64,000 bases of DNA, taken from the NCBI GenBank assembly GCA_046350555.1, contig JAXMAF010000021.1, forward strand, positions 21,104-85,103, given 5' to 3'. The notes beneath the pieces were generated by a model, which did no database searches, was not told where the DNA came from, and worked only from the letters and a program-made list of their open reading frames with translations. Origin of the DNA: JAXMAF01 sp046350555 (GTDB lineage Bacteria; Planctomycetota; Phycisphaerae; Phycisphaerales; SM1A02). Positions 35,106 through 43,769 of this stretch are shown here, piece by piece. Made by a program: the position numbers and the translations under genes. The first letter of the stretch is position 1. Every line of letters starts with the position of its first letter.

Positions 35106-36283
35106 CCTCGCGACGGTCCCGCTTCGTCACCCGCGCGCAGCATCTCCGGCACGCTCGTCCCGCGATAGGGTCCGAACTGCTCCACGTACACGTCGGTGTA
35201 GAGCTCCTCGATCGGCGGCTGCGGGCTCTCGTCGGCCCACTTGACCGCGTCGCGCACCTGGGCGCGCACCTCGCGGACGATCGCGTCGTGCCGCTCCTTC
35301 GCGAAGCCCCGCTCCTTCTCCAGGAACGTGGCGAGCTTGTGGATCGGATCGTTCGCCTCGTGGCGCTCCTCCTCCTCGCGCGTGCGGTACTTGCGCGGGT
35401 CGGACATGGAGTGTCCCTTGAAGCGATACGTGTGCATGTCGATGAAGAACGGCCGGCTCGCGGCGCGACACTGGTCGACGATTGGCTTCATCGCGTCGTA
35501 GACCTTCATCACGTCCATCCCGTCGACGATCGCCGACTCGATCCCGTAGCCCTGCGCCTTCACCGAGATGTTGTGGCCCATCGTCGTGCCCCGGCCGATC
35601 GCCGTGCCCATCGAGTAGCCGTTGTTCTCGACGACATAGATCACCGGCAGGTCGAGCAGCCCGGCCAGGTTCTTGGCCTCGTGAAACGCGCCTTGGTTGA
35701 GCGCCCCGTCGCCGAGGAAGCAGAGCGTGACGCGGGAGTTCTTCACGCGATGCAGCACCTCGTCCTCGTACTTCGTCGCGAAGGCGAGCCCGGCGCCGAG
35801 CGGCGTCTGCGCGCCGACGATGCCGTGGCCTCCGAAGAGGTTGTTGGCGCGGTCGAACATGTGCATCGAGCCGCCCTTGCCCTTCGCGCATCCGCCGATC
35901 CGTCCGAACATCTCGGCCATGCAATGCCTCGGGTCCATGCCGCGGGCCAGCGCGTGGCCGTGGTCGCGATACGCGGTGACCATCGGATCGCGCCGCTCGA
36001 TCGCCGCGGTGCAGCCGACGGCGACCGCCTCCTGGCCGATGTAGACGTGGCAGAAGCCGCCGATCTTCTTGTCCTGGTACGCCTGCATCGTCCGCACCTC
36101 GAACTCGCGGATGAGCAGCATGTCGCGCAGCCACCCGACGAGCGTCTCGGTCGGAAGCGCGGCGGCGAGCGACGCACCGGTCCCTGCCGGGGCGGCGTCC
36201 GCCTTCGCCGGCGCCGCGGCGGCGACGCCGTTGGCCGAGGCGTGCGCGACCTCCTTCGCAGCCGCCGAGGACATCTGGGTCAT
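35084..36283 (-). CDS. pdhA: Pyruvate dehydrogenase E1 alpha subunit
   Basis: 399 residues, ATG at 36283 (MTQMSSAAAKEVAHA). An alanine-rich leader of about 40 residues precedes the catalytic fold. Hallmarks: MLLIREFEVRTMQAYQDKKI, GFCHVYIGQEAVAVG, the MVTAYRDHGHALARGMDP segment with TPP-loop histidines, KGKGGSMHMFD, and the TPP/Mg motif GDGALNQGAFHEAKNLAGLL ending in ENNGYSMGT. YRFKGHSMSDPRKYRTREE is the phosphorylation-loop equivalent. The last five residues are coded by the downstream palindromic element. Pairs with pdhB; E2 is 3.5 kb further on the same strand. Confidence 0.96.
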   Translation of the reverse strand: MTQMSSAAAKEVAHASANGVAAAAPAKADAAPAGTGASLAAALPTETLVGWLRDMLLIREFEVRTMQAYQDKKIGGFCHVYIGQEAVAVGCTAAIERRDPMVTAYRDHGHALARGMDPRHCMAEMFGRIGGCAKGKGGSMHMFDRANNLFGGHGIVGAQTPLGAGLAFATKYEDEVLHRVKNSRVTLCFLGDGALNQGAFHEAKNLAGLLDLPVIYVVENNGYSMGTAIGRGTTMGHNISVKAQGYGIESAIVDGMDVMKVYDAMKPIVDQCRAASRPFFIDMHTYRFKGHSMSDPRKYRTREEEERHEANDPIHKLATFLEKERGFAKERHDAIVREVRAQVRDAVKWADESPQPPIEELYTDVYVEQFGPYRGTSVPEMLRAGDEAGPSRGESGIRN

Positions 36284-36444
36284 TGGGTGGACCTTGAGGG
36301 GAAAGGAACGAGAGGTATAGGCGCGCACGGAGACGCGGACGACCGGCGACCTCGCTCGCCGAGGGCGATCGCCTTGTCGCTCATCGCCGGCTTCGACCGT
36401 CGAATCGCGCTGCGCTCGACGGCCTTCCGCGTCGATCGAACCCG

Positions 36445-38943
36445 CTACGACCGCCGGCCAGCGACGGCCGCCTCCTCGAGGTCCTTGAGCACGCGCGCCT
36501 GGAGGATGAGCAGCGCCGTCTGGAGCTGCGGGTCGATGCCCTTCGAGAGCAGGTCCGAGACGTCCGGACGCGGCTTGTCCTTCTGCGTCACCCGCCTGGT
36601 GGCGGACTTCGCGTCGGGCGACGACGGATCGCCACCGCCCCCGGCGCCACCCGGCGCAGGATCGGTCGTGGGCTCCGGCTCGATCACGCCCTCGTCGGCG
36701 ACGCCTTCGGCGCCGGCGATGAGGTCCGCATCCTGGCGCAGGCGCATCGAGGCCTCGATCTGCTGGGGCGTCATCGGCACGACGAGATCGGGATTCACGC
36801 CCCAGTCGGTCGAGCCGGGACGACGATGCACGAGGCGGCCCTTTTCCTCGCCCGGGCGCGGCGGCAGCACGTAGTACTGCGTCGTGAGCTTGATCGCCGC
36901 GGCCTCGGTGTCGGAGATGTCGTGCACGGTCTGCACGCTTCCCTTGCCGAACGAACGCTCGCCGAGGATCACCGCGGCGCTGTGCGCCTGGAGGGAGCCC
37001 GCCACGATCTCGCTGGCGCTGGCCGAGCCTTCGTTGACGAGCACCACCGTCGGCACGTCCGCGAGGCGCGCCTCGGCGCGGTTGGGCTGGGCGTCGTGGT
37101 GCCACACCTTGCGCCCGTCCTTGTCCTGGCCGGAGACGAGCTCGCCGCTGGGCACGAAGAGGTTGCTGAACTGCACCGCGGACTTGAGCAGCCCGCCGGG
37201 ATTGTTCCGCAGGTCGAGGATCAGGCCGTTGAGCTTGCCCGTCTTCTTGATCTCGTCCACGGCCGCGAGCAGGTCGGCATAGCTGTCCTCGTTGAAGCTC
37301 GTGAGGCGCACATACGCGATGCGGCTCATCGGATCGATCAGCCAATCCCACTGCGGATTGCCATTCTCGTCGAGCGCCCGCTTCCACCAGCCGTTGACGG
37401 AACGGATCTTGATCGTGTCGCGGACGACCGGGATCTCGATCAGCTTCTCGTTGGCGCCCTCGCCGCGACGGATTCCCAGCCGCACTTCCTTGCCGCGCGG
37501 GCCGGTGATGTTGTCGACGGCCTTGTTGAGCGACCACCCCAGCGTGGTCACGCCGTCGACCGAGGCGATGCGGTCCTCGGGCTTCACGCCGGCGCGGTAC
37601 GCGGGCGACCCCTCGAGTGGGTTCACGACGACGATGTCGCGCTTCTCGTCCTGACGGATGAGGATGCCGACACCGACGAAGTTGCCCTCGGTCTGCTGCT
37701 GGAAGCGGCGAAGGCGCTCGGGCCAGATGATCTCGGTGTACTGGTCGTCGTAGAGCTGCGAGAGCTGGTACGTGGCGCCCTCGCCGAACTCGTGGAAGAG
37801 CGTCGACTCCGGCTCGAGGTTGATCGTCTCGCGATTGAGCTGGATCAACCGGCCCATGATGTCCCGATAGTCGCCGCGGCCGAGACTCTTCGACGGCTTG
37901 GCGTCGATCTCCTGCTGCATCGCGTCGATCGCGTCGACCCAGCGCTTCACCTTCTCAGGGTCGCGAAGACCCGGGAAGTTCTCGTCGAGTGCGGAGGTGG
38001 TCGCGAGGATGCGCAGCGCCGAGAGCCCGCCGTCGAGCAGCGGCTTCCAGCCCTCGTTGATGATGTGCTCGGCCGCCGCGGTGCGCAGCGCCTGCATGAG
38101 CATCGGCTGCGTGACTCCCTTGAGCTGATCCTTCCAGTCCTCGGCGCCGAGCTCGTTGAACGGCGGGAACTCCGCATCGGGCTTGAGGCGCTTCGCCTGC
38201 ATGGCGCGCAGCTCGTGCAGCTTGTGCGGTGCGAACTGGGCGAGCAGGCCGATGCGCCGGTTCACCTTCTCGAGCAGGTCGGTGTAGTGCTCCTCGTCGA
38301 CGGGACGGCCGATCCGGTCGACCAGCACACGGAGCCGGAAGAGGAGTTCCTGGGCCAGCAGCCAGTCGCCCGAGGCCTCGGCCTCCTTCGCCTTCCGTTC
38401 GGCGGCGGCCATGAGGTTGGAGACGTCGGGGGTCGCGAGCGTCTTCGTCCAGTCGCTCGAGAGCAGCTTGGCCATCGACGCCGACTGGAGCGCCGCGGAG
38501 AGCTTCTCCTCGCCGGCGTTCCGGCGCATGTCGGCGAGGGCCTTCTCCAGGTCGGTCGCCTTGGTCGTCGCCGACTCGGCGCGGGTCTTCTGGAGCGTCT
38601 CGTAGGCGCCGCGGACGCGCTCGATGTCGCCGGCGGCGCGCCCGTCGGGCACTCCGGCGAGGTAGCGCTCGATCGTCGAGAGATCGCCCTCCTTCGCGGA
38701 GTTCCAGACGCGATCGGCCCACTCGGGCACGGAGAGCGCCTTCGATCCAGCGGCCGCGAGGCCGCTGGACGGCGTGTCGCGCGGCGGATCGCCTCCCGCG
38801 GTTGCCGACCCGCCAAGGACGATCGTTCCCGCAGCCAGCGCGGCGGCGAAGGCTTCGCGAAGGCGGAGGTGCGGCCGGAGGTCGCAACGAAGCGCTCGGA
38901 ATGCATGCGCGAGGGGATGGCGCGACGGCGGCAGGTGGGACAT
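36445..38943 (-). CDS. S41 (C-terminal processing type) periplasmic protease
   Basis: 832 residues with a start at 38943 (MSHLPPSRHPLAHAFRALRC); in-frame ATGs at 38988 and 39030 are alternatives. An export signal with hydrophobic core FAAALAAGTIVLGGSATAGG follows about 30 residues in. The first 400 mature residues are mostly helical and not typical of Ctp. A PDZ domain is at about 415-510 (GVGILIRQDEKRDIVVVNPL, GSPAYRAGVKPEDRIASVDG) and the S41 domain follows with SRIAYVRLTSFNEDSY, LILDLRNNPGGLL, the serine in VLVNEGSASASEIVAGSL and the lysine in ERSFGKGSVQT. This gives a Ser-Lys dyad protease acting in the periplasm. Upstream of pdhA by 160 bases, same strand. Confidence 0.92.
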   Translation of the reverse strand: MSHLPPSRHPLAHAFRALRCDLRPHLRLREAFAAALAAGTIVLGGSATAGGDPPRDTPSSGLAAAGSKALSVPEWADRVWNSAKEGDLSTIERYLAGVPDGRAAGDIERVRGAYETLQKTRAESATTKATDLEKALADMRRNAGEEKLSAALQSASMAKLLSSDWTKTLATPDVSNLMAAAERKAKEAEASGDWLLAQELLFRLRVLVDRIGRPVDEEHYTDLLEKVNRRIGLLAQFAPHKLHELRAMQAKRLKPDAEFPPFNELGAEDWKDQLKGVTQPMLMQALRTAAAEHIINEGWKPLLDGGLSALRILATTSALDENFPGLRDPEKVKRWVDAIDAMQQEIDAKPSKSLGRGDYRDIMGRLIQLNRETINLEPESTLFHEFGEGATYQLSQLYDDQYTEIIWPERLRRFQQQTEGNFVGVGILIRQDEKRDIVVVNPLEGSPAYRAGVKPEDRIASVDGVTTLGWSLNKAVDNITGPRGKEVRLGIRRGEGANEKLIEIPVVRDTIKIRSVNGWWKRALDENGNPQWDWLIDPMSRIAYVRLTSFNEDSYADLLAAVDEIKKTGKLNGLILDLRNNPGGLLKSAVQFSNLFVPSGELVSGQDKDGRKVWHHDAQPNRAEARLADVPTVVLVNEGSASASEIVAGSLQAHSAAVILGERSFGKGSVQTVHDISDTEAAAIKLTTQYYVLPPRPGEEKGRLVHRRPGSTDWGVNPDLVVPMTPQQIEASMRLRQDADLIAGAEGVADEGVIEPEPTTDPAPGGAGGGGDPSSPDAKSATRRVTQKDKPRPDVSDLLSKGIDPQLQTALLILQARVLKDLEEAAVAGRRS

Positions 38944-39059
38944 GGGCGTCTGGGGGCGTCTTGAGGGGGCGGGATGGGCTTGCAACATGGACGTCCGCTC
39001 GCGCGGCTCCGCCACGACATGGCTTCGCATCGCCGCGGGCGTCGGATCTTCTCCTCCAC

Positions 39060-39088
39060 GTTATACAGCTTCGGACGGGATATGTTCT
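39060..39088 (-). promoter_or_regulatory. Candidate promoter for the S41 protease gene
   Basis: On the minus strand AGAACA and TATAAC are separated by 17 bases, about 120 bases before the chosen start. The -10 box is good, the -35 weak. It lies in the short AT-richer gap after trpE. Confidence 0.35.
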
Positions 39089-39091
39089 GCC

Positions 39092-40684
39092 TCATCGGCC
39101 ATCGGACCGTCCGTTTGGGCCCGCCCCGAACGCGCCCTCCGCCAGCTCGATCGCCCGTCCCAGCCCGGCCGCCTTGTTCATCGTCTCCTCGAACTCGCTG
39201 GACGGGACGCTGTCGAGCACGATGCCGGCGCCGGCCTGGAGGTGCGCCGTCCATCGATGCGGGCCCGGCTCATCGACGTCGCCGTCGACGAACGGCGCCG
39301 ACGTCGGGACGACGATCGTCCGCAACGCGAGCGCGATGTCCATGTCCCCGTCGAAGGCGACGCAGCCGATGCCGCCCGCGTACGGGCCGCGCCGCGTCGG
39401 TTCGATCTCGTCGATGATCTGCATCGCCCGGACCTTGGGCGCACCGCTCACCGTGCCGACGGGCAGGGTCGCCCGCAGCGCGTCCCAGCAGGTCAGTTCC
39501 GCGCGAAGACGTCCGGTGACGGTCGAACTGATGTGCATGACGTGGCTGTAGCGCTCGACCTCCATGCAGCGATCGATCGAGATCGACCCAGTCTCGCAGA
39601 CGCGTCCGAGGTCGTTGCGCCCGAGATCGACCAGCATCACGTGCTCGGCCCGCTCCTTCTCGTCGGCGAGCAGCTCGCGCTCCAGGCGGACGTCCTCCTC
39701 AGCATTCGATCCGCGGCGGCGCGTTCCGGCGAGCGGGCGGTTCGTGACCACGCCTTGCTGCACGCGACAGAGGATCTCCGGGCTGCTCGCGACCAGGATC
39801 GAACCGCGCGCCTGGAGGTAGATCTGGTACGGACTCGGATTCACGATGCGAAGGGCGCGGTACAGGTCGAACGGATCCGCCGTCGTCGTGCGCGACAGCC
39901 GCTGGCTGAGGACCACCTGGAACGCATCGCCCGCGGCGATGTATCGCTGGGCGCGGCGCACGGCGTCCTCGAAGCCGCTGCGCGTGATGTTCGATTCCGC
40001 CGGCGGCGCCGGCCGCTGGGCGAGGTCGAGCCCCACGACACCGCTCGGAAGCTGCACGCTGTGCGTCTCCAGCCGCCCGACGAGCGCCTCGATCGCCGCG
40101 GTTCCCGCGTCGTACGCGGCGTCGACGCTGTCGTGCTCGTCGACGGGCACGTGGACGATCGCGTACGCGAGCTTGTCGACGTGATCGATTGCGACGACCT
40201 GCCGATAGAGCCCGAAATGAAGATCCGGCAGTCCACGATCGTCGCGCGGCGCGGCCTCGAACGGAAGCTTCCTCGGCTCGAGGAAGCGGACCGTGTCGTA
40301 TCCGGCGTAGCCGACCCATCCGCCGCGGAAGCATCGCGGCAACGCGCCGCGCGCCGAGGGGACCGCGTCGGGGTTCCCGAGCCGCCAGCCGGCACCGATC
40401 CGGGCGGGCAGCGCAAGCGGGTCGTCCACCCGCTCGCGCCGCGTCGAGCCGCGCTCGCGATCCACGACCGTGACGTCGTTCCCGAACGCGATCAGCTCGA
40501 TCGAGGGCTGCGCGCCGAGCAGCGACCATCGGCCGGCGCGGCCGCCCGTCTCGACCGACTCGAAGAGAAACGAAGGCGCCGTGCGCTCGTCGGCGCTGAC
40601 CAGCCGCCGGTAGGCGAGCACCGGCGTGATCTGGTCGCTGAAGAGGCGTCGCACGATCGGCACGAGATTGCCCGTCGACGCCAT
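39092..40684 (-). CDS. trpE: Anthranilate synthase component I
   Basis: Converts chorismate to anthranilate, first step of tryptophan synthesis. 530 residues from the ATG at 40684 (MASTGNLVPIVRRLFSDQIT). N-terminal regulatory half has SFLFESVETGGRAGRWSLLG with the LLES-like tryptophan site. Catalytic half: IAAGDAFQVVLSQRLSR, FDLYRALRIVNPSPYQIYLQ, SSPEILCR, PLAGTRRRG, HVMLVDLGRNDLGRVCETGS, and GTVSGAPKVRAMQIIDEIEP, which are the chorismate-binding hallmarks. The partner trpG is not adjacent. PabB is a weaker alternative; the complete regulatory half favours TrpE. Confidence 0.95.
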   Translation of the reverse strand: MASTGNLVPIVRRLFSDQITPVLAYRRLVSADERTAPSFLFESVETGGRAGRWSLLGAQPSIELIAFGNDVTVVDRERGSTRRERVDDPLALPARIGAGWRLGNPDAVPSARGALPRCFRGGWVGYAGYDTVRFLEPRKLPFEAAPRDDRGLPDLHFGLYRQVVAIDHVDKLAYAIVHVPVDEHDSVDAAYDAGTAAIEALVGRLETHSVQLPSGVVGLDLAQRPAPPAESNITRSGFEDAVRRAQRYIAAGDAFQVVLSQRLSRTTTADPFDLYRALRIVNPSPYQIYLQARGSILVASSPEILCRVQQGVVTNRPLAGTRRRGSNAEEDVRLERELLADEKERAEHVMLVDLGRNDLGRVCETGSISIDRCMEVERYSHVMHISSTVTGRLRAELTCWDALRATLPVGTVSGAPKVRAMQIIDEIEPTRRGPYAGGIGCVAFDGDMDIALALRTIVVPTSAPFVDGDVDEPGPHRWTAHLQAGAGIVLDSVPSSEFEETMNKAAGLGRAIELAEGAFGAGPNGRSDGR

Positions 40685-40813
40685 CGCTCGAAAGGCGGCA
40701 CGCTGGAGCACGGCCGAGGTTATGCGGATTCAGTCGCCCGGCGCGCGCTCCGCGCGGGCCGCCGGTCGGCGTCGCGCCGCCATGCGAGCCGAGGGCCGCC
40801 GCTACGATCGGCC

Positions 40814-41583
<770 letters not shown>

Positions 41584-41587
<4 letters not shown>

Positions 41588-42102
41588 CCGATCGAGCCGC
41601 TGCGGCGACGCGCGTGCTGGGGATCGATCCGGGCCTGCACCGCACGGGATACGCATGCGTCGAACTGCTCGACGGCGAGGCGGAACCGGCGCTGGTGGAA
41701 GCCGGCGTGCTGCGGCTGCGCTCCGACGCCTCGCTCGCCTTCCGGCTCCGGCAGCTTCACGAGGACATCGTGGGCCTGCTCGACGAGCTCCAGCCAGCGT
41801 GCATGACGGTGGAGTCGCTCTTCGTGCACCGCGAGTACGCGCGCACCGCGATCCTCATGGGACACGCCCGTGGCGTCGTGCTGCTGGCGGGCGAGTCGCG
41901 CGGCGTGCGCATCGACGAAATCCCGCCCGCATCGGTGAAGAAGGCGATGACCGGACGTGGGCGCGCGACGAAGCTCCAGGTGCAGCTCGCCGTGATGGGC
42001 CAGTGCGGGCTGTCGCTTCCGCCAAGTCCGTCCGACGTCGCCGACGCGATCGCGATCGCGCTCACCGGAGCGCGGCGCATCGCCAGCCGCCTCGGCGAAT
42101 AG
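41584..42102 (+). CDS. ruvC: Holliday junction resolvase RuvC
   Basis: Dimeric endonuclease that cuts Holliday junctions. 172 residues from the overlapping GTG at 41584. Acidic catalytic residues appear in order: VLGIDPGLHRTGYA (first Asp), MTVESLFVHREYARTA (Glu), and PSDVADAIAIALTGAR (D-x2-D pair). The motif VKKAMTGRGRATKLQVQ is the conserved DNA-contact region. No ruvA or ruvB nearby. Start chosen because of the TGA overlap and the immediate VLGIDPG strand. Confidence 0.94.
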
Positions 42103-42123
42103 GACGGTGCGATCGCATTTGCC

Positions 42124-43154
42124 TCAGCGTCGCTCGACGTCGGCGCCCGCGGTCGACGCATCGACTCGGCCGAGAATGAGCACGACCGGCGTTCCCACGG
42201 GGGGAAGGCGCTCGGTCCATGCTTCCCACTCCAGCGGCCGAACGTCCTCGCTGTCGGGAAGGACAAGGGAAAACGCGACGACCTCGTCGCCGAAGGTCAC
42301 CAACCCCACGACCGAACCGCTGTCGTCGGCCAGGTAGCGGTCGGTCCCCTGGCCGAGTTCGTCGGGCGGAGCGCCTTCGCGCTGGCGCGCCGGTTGTCGC
42401 GGCTCCAGGACCGAGCCCGCGAAGACCCACGACGCGGGACTCAGCTCGGCGCCGGTCGCGGCGTCGCGCACCCAGCGGCTCGATCGGCTCGTCCCTGCGG
42501 ATCGCCAACGGACGGCGACCGAGATGGTCGCCGGTCGGGCGCTTGCTCCATGAGCCGGTCGCCCTCGAGCTTCCACCACCCCGGCCGGCCCGGCGCGAGT
42601 CCGAGAAGCAGAAGTCCCGCGTGCACATCGCGCGGCCTTGCTCGAACGCTCACGAGCGCCTCGTGCTCGCGCGTCTGAGGAGCGCATGCGATCTGCTCGA
42701 GCAGCCCCGTCTCGATGCAGACGACGGCATAAACCTCGACCACGCCGCGGCGGCGATCGACGCGAACGCCCGGCGCCAAGTCGATGAGCGTTCGCGGCGG
42801 CGCGGGCGCAGGCGGCACCACTGGCACGGCGGGCCCGCTCGGACTGGTCGGCTCACCTGGAGCGGTTGAGGCCGTTGAGATCGCCGTCCCATCCGGCGCC
42901 GTCGATGCGGCGACCGCCGGCGGTCCCGATGTCGAGCTCGGGACAACCGGCAACGGTTCAGCCGTCACCGAAGATGGATTGCCTGCGGCTTCGTTCACCG
43001 CTGCGGGCTGGAGCGGCGGAATGCCCATCGTCGCCGAACGCGTCGGACTGCCCTCCGAGCAGCCGCTCCCAACGCCGCCAAGGAGCAGGGCTAACGACGA
43101 CACCGCGACGCAAACCAGGGAAAAAGAAAAAGGCCCGGCAGAGGCAAGCCTCAT
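42124..43154 (-). pseudogene. YdjY-domain lipoprotein with frameshift
   Basis: The N-terminal frame (start candidates 43154, 43193, 43244) has a signal sequence with lipobox-like GGVGSGC, an Ala/Ser/Pro linker and the start of a YdjY domain (VEVYAVVCIETGLLEQIACA, TREHEALVSVRARPRDVHAG). Near 42,535 the sense passes to another frame, which continues with SWVFAGSVLEPRQ and DRYLADDSGSVVGLVTFGDE, the rest of the domain as known in planctomycete proteins. So one indel splits a 340-residue gene; it could be a sequencing error or a real break. The domain is of unknown function, probably envelope-bound. Transcribed toward ruvC. Confidence 0.75.
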
Positions 43155-43162
43155 GCCGAGCC
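43120..43162 (-). terminator. Intrinsic terminator hairpin at the YdjY start
   Basis: On the minus strand GGCTCGGCA pairs with TGCCGGGCC, an inner GAGG pairs with CCTC around a CTTG loop, and TTTTTCTTTTTC follows. This is the strongest terminator shape in the window. The ATG at 43154 lies inside the stem, so the hairpin overlaps the signal-peptide codons. It may end a short upstream transcript or attenuate the YdjY gene. Confidence 0.75.
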
Positions 43163-43375
43163 CTTCCGGGGGTCGAATGGATGGTCGGGCCATGAGCTCG
43201 ACCGAGACATCAAGGGGTGGTCCGGGAAGGATTTCACGCCACATCCGTGAGTGATCCTACCGTTTTAGACACTTGACAGGAGCCGCTTCGTTCGCCGACG
43301 TTCACCAGATTCGGCACTTCAGTCGCCATCGAGGGGATTTCTTGGATCCCTCTCGAATGACGGCCTCATTGTATT

Positions 43376-43525
43376 TCAGTAGATGACGACTGCAAGGCCT
43401 TCTCGCAGAGAATCCATGGATTCTTGGAGGAAATTCACCAAGGTATTGTCAATCAATGACTTCCATTTGAGTGAGGCGCGTCTTCCAGTCCCGTCCGACG
43501 GTGGATAACTGCCCTTTCGACTCAT
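43376..43525 (-). CDS. Possible small protein, 49 aa
   Basis: An ATG-to-TGA frame at 43525-43376 codes for a protein starting MSRKGSYPPSDGTGRRASLK and ending NFLQESMDSLREGLAVVIY. Basic N-terminal half, amphipathic helical C-terminal half. Codons are less GC-rich at third positions than elsewhere, matching the local composition. No clear ribosome site (GGA is close to the ATG). No family recognised. It is followed by an intrinsic terminator 210 bases later. Confidence 0.35.
   Translation of the reverse strand: MSRKGSYPPSDGTGRRASLKWKSLIDNTLVNFLQESMDSLREGLAVVIY
43409..43424. promoter_or_regulatory. 16-bp perfect palindrome AGAATCCATGGATTCT
   Basis: Perfect two-fold symmetry, size and form of a dimer operator, within the lower-GC gap between divergent genes. 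It also lies inside the small ORF, where it codes for part of QESMDS. No regulator is assigned. Confidence 0.4.
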
Positions 43526-43541
43526 TCCAGATCGGATCCGT

Positions 43542-43570
43542 TACGGATTCCAGGCGACCTCCATGCGTTC
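43542..43570 (-). repeat. 29-bp intergenic motif, copy 2
   Basis: Minus-strand copy of the motif at 30821-30849, 27 of 29 bases identical, 17 bases upstream of the small ORF start. Similarity fades on both sides. Confidence 0.7.
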
Positions 43571-43769
43571 CACTTCTTGTCAACGGTGACATCTCGTGAC
43601 GGCATCGGGCTGCGGGCGGGGCCGGAGGATCGACTGGGAGGCGTGGGACGGATCGTTGGCTGGTCGTTGTGGGCGTCGAACACCCGAGAAAGCGTTGAAG
43701 GCGTTGGCCCGGGGCGCTGCGCCGCTTCGTCGACGCGGCGCACGCTGCCGCCGCGCGTACGATCGCCGA

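Larger units (their letters stand above)
43163..43769. other. Low-GC intergenic region with small ORF
   Basis: About 600 bases with visibly lower GC than all neighbours. Holds the 49-codon ORF (43376-43525), the 16-bp palindrome (43409-43424), the second copy of the 29-bp motif, a TTGACA on the plus strand (43272-43277), and the terminator at its left end. It must carry promoters for the YdjY gene (minus) and the PTPS gene (plus). Confidence 0.6.

Noticed and set aside
43272..43277. TTGACA as a plus-strand -35 box for the PTPS gene
   Set aside because: No acceptable -10 at 16-18 bases, and the gene starts almost 500 bases away.
43120..43570. Stable RNA such as RNase P RNA, tmRNA or 6S
   Set aside because: Size and terminator looked suitable, but no conserved core (for example the RNase P GAGGAAAGTCC or a tmRNA tag and T-loop) was found.
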